Shown piece after piece: positions 14,288 to 15,159 of a DNA stretch of 15,159 bases. The first letter of the stretch is position 1. Each line of letters opens with the position of its first letter. The position numbers and the translations under genes were made by a program. The notes beneath the pieces are model-generated. The model saw nothing but the letters and a program-made list of their open reading frames with translations. It had not been told where the DNA came from and did not search any database. Origin of the DNA: Synechococcales cyanobacterium PMM_0073 (lineage in GTDB: Bacteria; Cyanobacteriota; Cyanobacteriia; Elainellales; Elainellaceae). Location: NCBI GenBank assembly GCA_949127695.1, contig CASBQH010000373.1:1-15159 (forward strand). The letters run 5' to 3'.

Positions 14288-15159
14288 ATGCAACCCCCCA
14301 TTTCTGCCGGAACTATTCTGCAAAGCCGCTACCGGATGCTCAGCATTTTGGGGCAGGGTGGCTTTGGCCGCACCTATTTAGCAGAAGATCAGGGGCGGTT
14401 TGATGAACTCTGCGCCCTGAAGGAATTTATTCCGCCTCAGGGCAACGACTATGCTTTTGTCAAGGCACGCGAGCTGTTTCAGCGCGAGGCGACGGTGCTG
14501 TACCAAATTTCGCATCCGCAGATTCCGCAGTTTCGGGCGATTTTTGAGGAAGACCATCGGCTGTTTTTGGTGCAGGACTATGTAGAAGGCAAGACCTACC
14601 GGCTGCTGCTGAACGAACGCAAGGCGCAGGGCAAAACCTTCTCAGATGCTGAAGCCCTACAGCTGATGTTTCAGATTCTGCCGGTGCTTGCTCACATCCA
14701 CAGCAAGGGGATTATTCACCGCGATATTGCCCCCGACAATATTATTCTGCGTCAGCGCGACCAGCTGCCCGTCTTAATTGACTTTGGCGTGGTCAAAGAA
14801 ATTGTCACCCGCTTTCATACGCCCGACACCGAAGTGCCCACCACGGTGGGCAAGTTGGGCTATGCGCCCAGCGAACAGATGCAGACGGGGCGCGCCTATC
14901 CCAACAGCGATCTCTATTCTCTGGCGGTCACAGTCGTGGTGCTCATCACCGGACGCGAGCCGCAAGAGCTATACGACGACCGCAACCTGGTCTGGACTTG
15001 GCAGCGCTGGATGCCCCAGATTCATCCCGGCATTGCCGACGTGCTGAACCGAATGCTGAGCTACCGCCCTAGCGATCGCTACCAGTCGGTGGGCGAAGCG
15101 GCTCAGGCACTCCAAGCCGCCATTCGCAGTACGGCTGCGCCTGCTCCGCTGCCCGCCCC
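14288..15159 (+). CDS. Hanks-type serine/threonine protein kinase (N-terminal kinase domain, partial)
   Basis: The reading frame opens at ATG 14288, just after an in-frame TGA (14279-14281), and is still open at the window end (290 codons). All kinase landmarks are present: Gly loop LGQGGFGRTY (21-30), ATP lysine Lys45 in ALKEF, alpha-C glutamate Glu67, catalytic loop HRDIAPDN (144-151), DFG (165-167), APSEQ (194-198, the APE position) and SDLYSLAV (207-214). The catalytic loop has Ala148 where most Ser/Thr kinases have lysine. From ~282 an Ala/Pro-rich linker begins, so a second domain, as in many cyanobacterial kinases, probably lies beyond the window. No Shine-Dalgarno is evident. Substrates cannot be deduced from the sequence. 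Confidence 0.95.
   Translation, partial: MQPPISAGTILQSRYRMLSILGQGGFGRTYLAEDQGRFDELCALKEFIPPQGNDYAFVKARELFQREATVLYQISHPQIPQFRAIFEEDHRLFLVQDYVEGKTYRLLLNERKAQGKTFSDAEALQLMFQILPVLAHIHSKGIIHRDIAPDNIILRQRDQLPVLIDFGVVKEIVTRFHTPDTEVPTTVGKLGYAPSEQMQTGRAYPNSDLYSLAVTVVVLITGREPQELYDDRNLVWTWQRWMPQIHPGIADVLNRMLSYRPSDRYQSVGEAAQALQAAIRSTAAPAPLPA

Overview
The window looks like chromosomal DNA of a cyanobacterium, probably a filamentous Leptolyngbya-like lineage (genus is inference). The signs are a cyanobacterial-type short S21 ribosomal protein, a DUF1574/SGNH membrane protein, a Uma2-family nuclease, FkbM methyltransferases, an RTX-repeat protein, a Hanks-type kinase, HIP1 octamers (GCGATCGC at 10911, 13404 and 15072), and a GC-rich inverted repeat with a CCCCCAATTCTGGGGG core of a type scattered through many cyanobacterial genomes.

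Layout. 1-315: an intrinsic terminator of an off-window gene (4-37), then a 73-bp perfect hairpin repeat (150-222). 316-5737: a glycan/modification block. A SPINDLY-type TPR O-glycosyltransferase and a small class I SAM methyltransferase lie on the + strand, 28 bp apart. They face two FkbM-family methyltransferases on the - strand, one of which carries a long helical, TPR-like N-terminal region. 5904-6629: Uma2 nuclease (+). 6667-7536: PhzF-family protein (-). 7628-7822: rpsU (-), followed on its upstream side by 360 bp without a convincing gene but with a + strand terminator-like hairpin. 8183-11425: a 1080-residue protein with four diverged ~100-residue modules, one membrane helix and a C-terminal SGNH/DUF1574 domain (-). 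11656-13115: a small membrane protein overlapping by 4 bp with a lipoprotein of the phytase-like esterase family (+). 13170-14000: an RTX protein with fifteen nonapeptides (-). 14288-end: the N-terminal kinase domain of a Ser/Thr kinase, cut by the window edge (+).

How the genes work together. The first block is the only clear functional neighbourhood. A TPR-GT41 enzyme beside three methyltransferases suggests glycosylation of a protein or surface glycan followed by methylation, but no acceptor is visible. The other genes are mostly single or paired units with little evident linkage. Several encode envelope or secreted products: the SGNH protein, the lipoprotein and the RTX protein.

The most notable oddities are an in-frame TAG at codon 3 of a hydrophobic N-terminal extension of the small membrane protein (11566-11655), the fourfold repeat architecture of the DUF1574 protein, a terminator with no visible gene (7967-8001), and a kinase catalytic loop without the usual lysine (HRDIAPDN). 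I did not find a clearly new multi-gene system.
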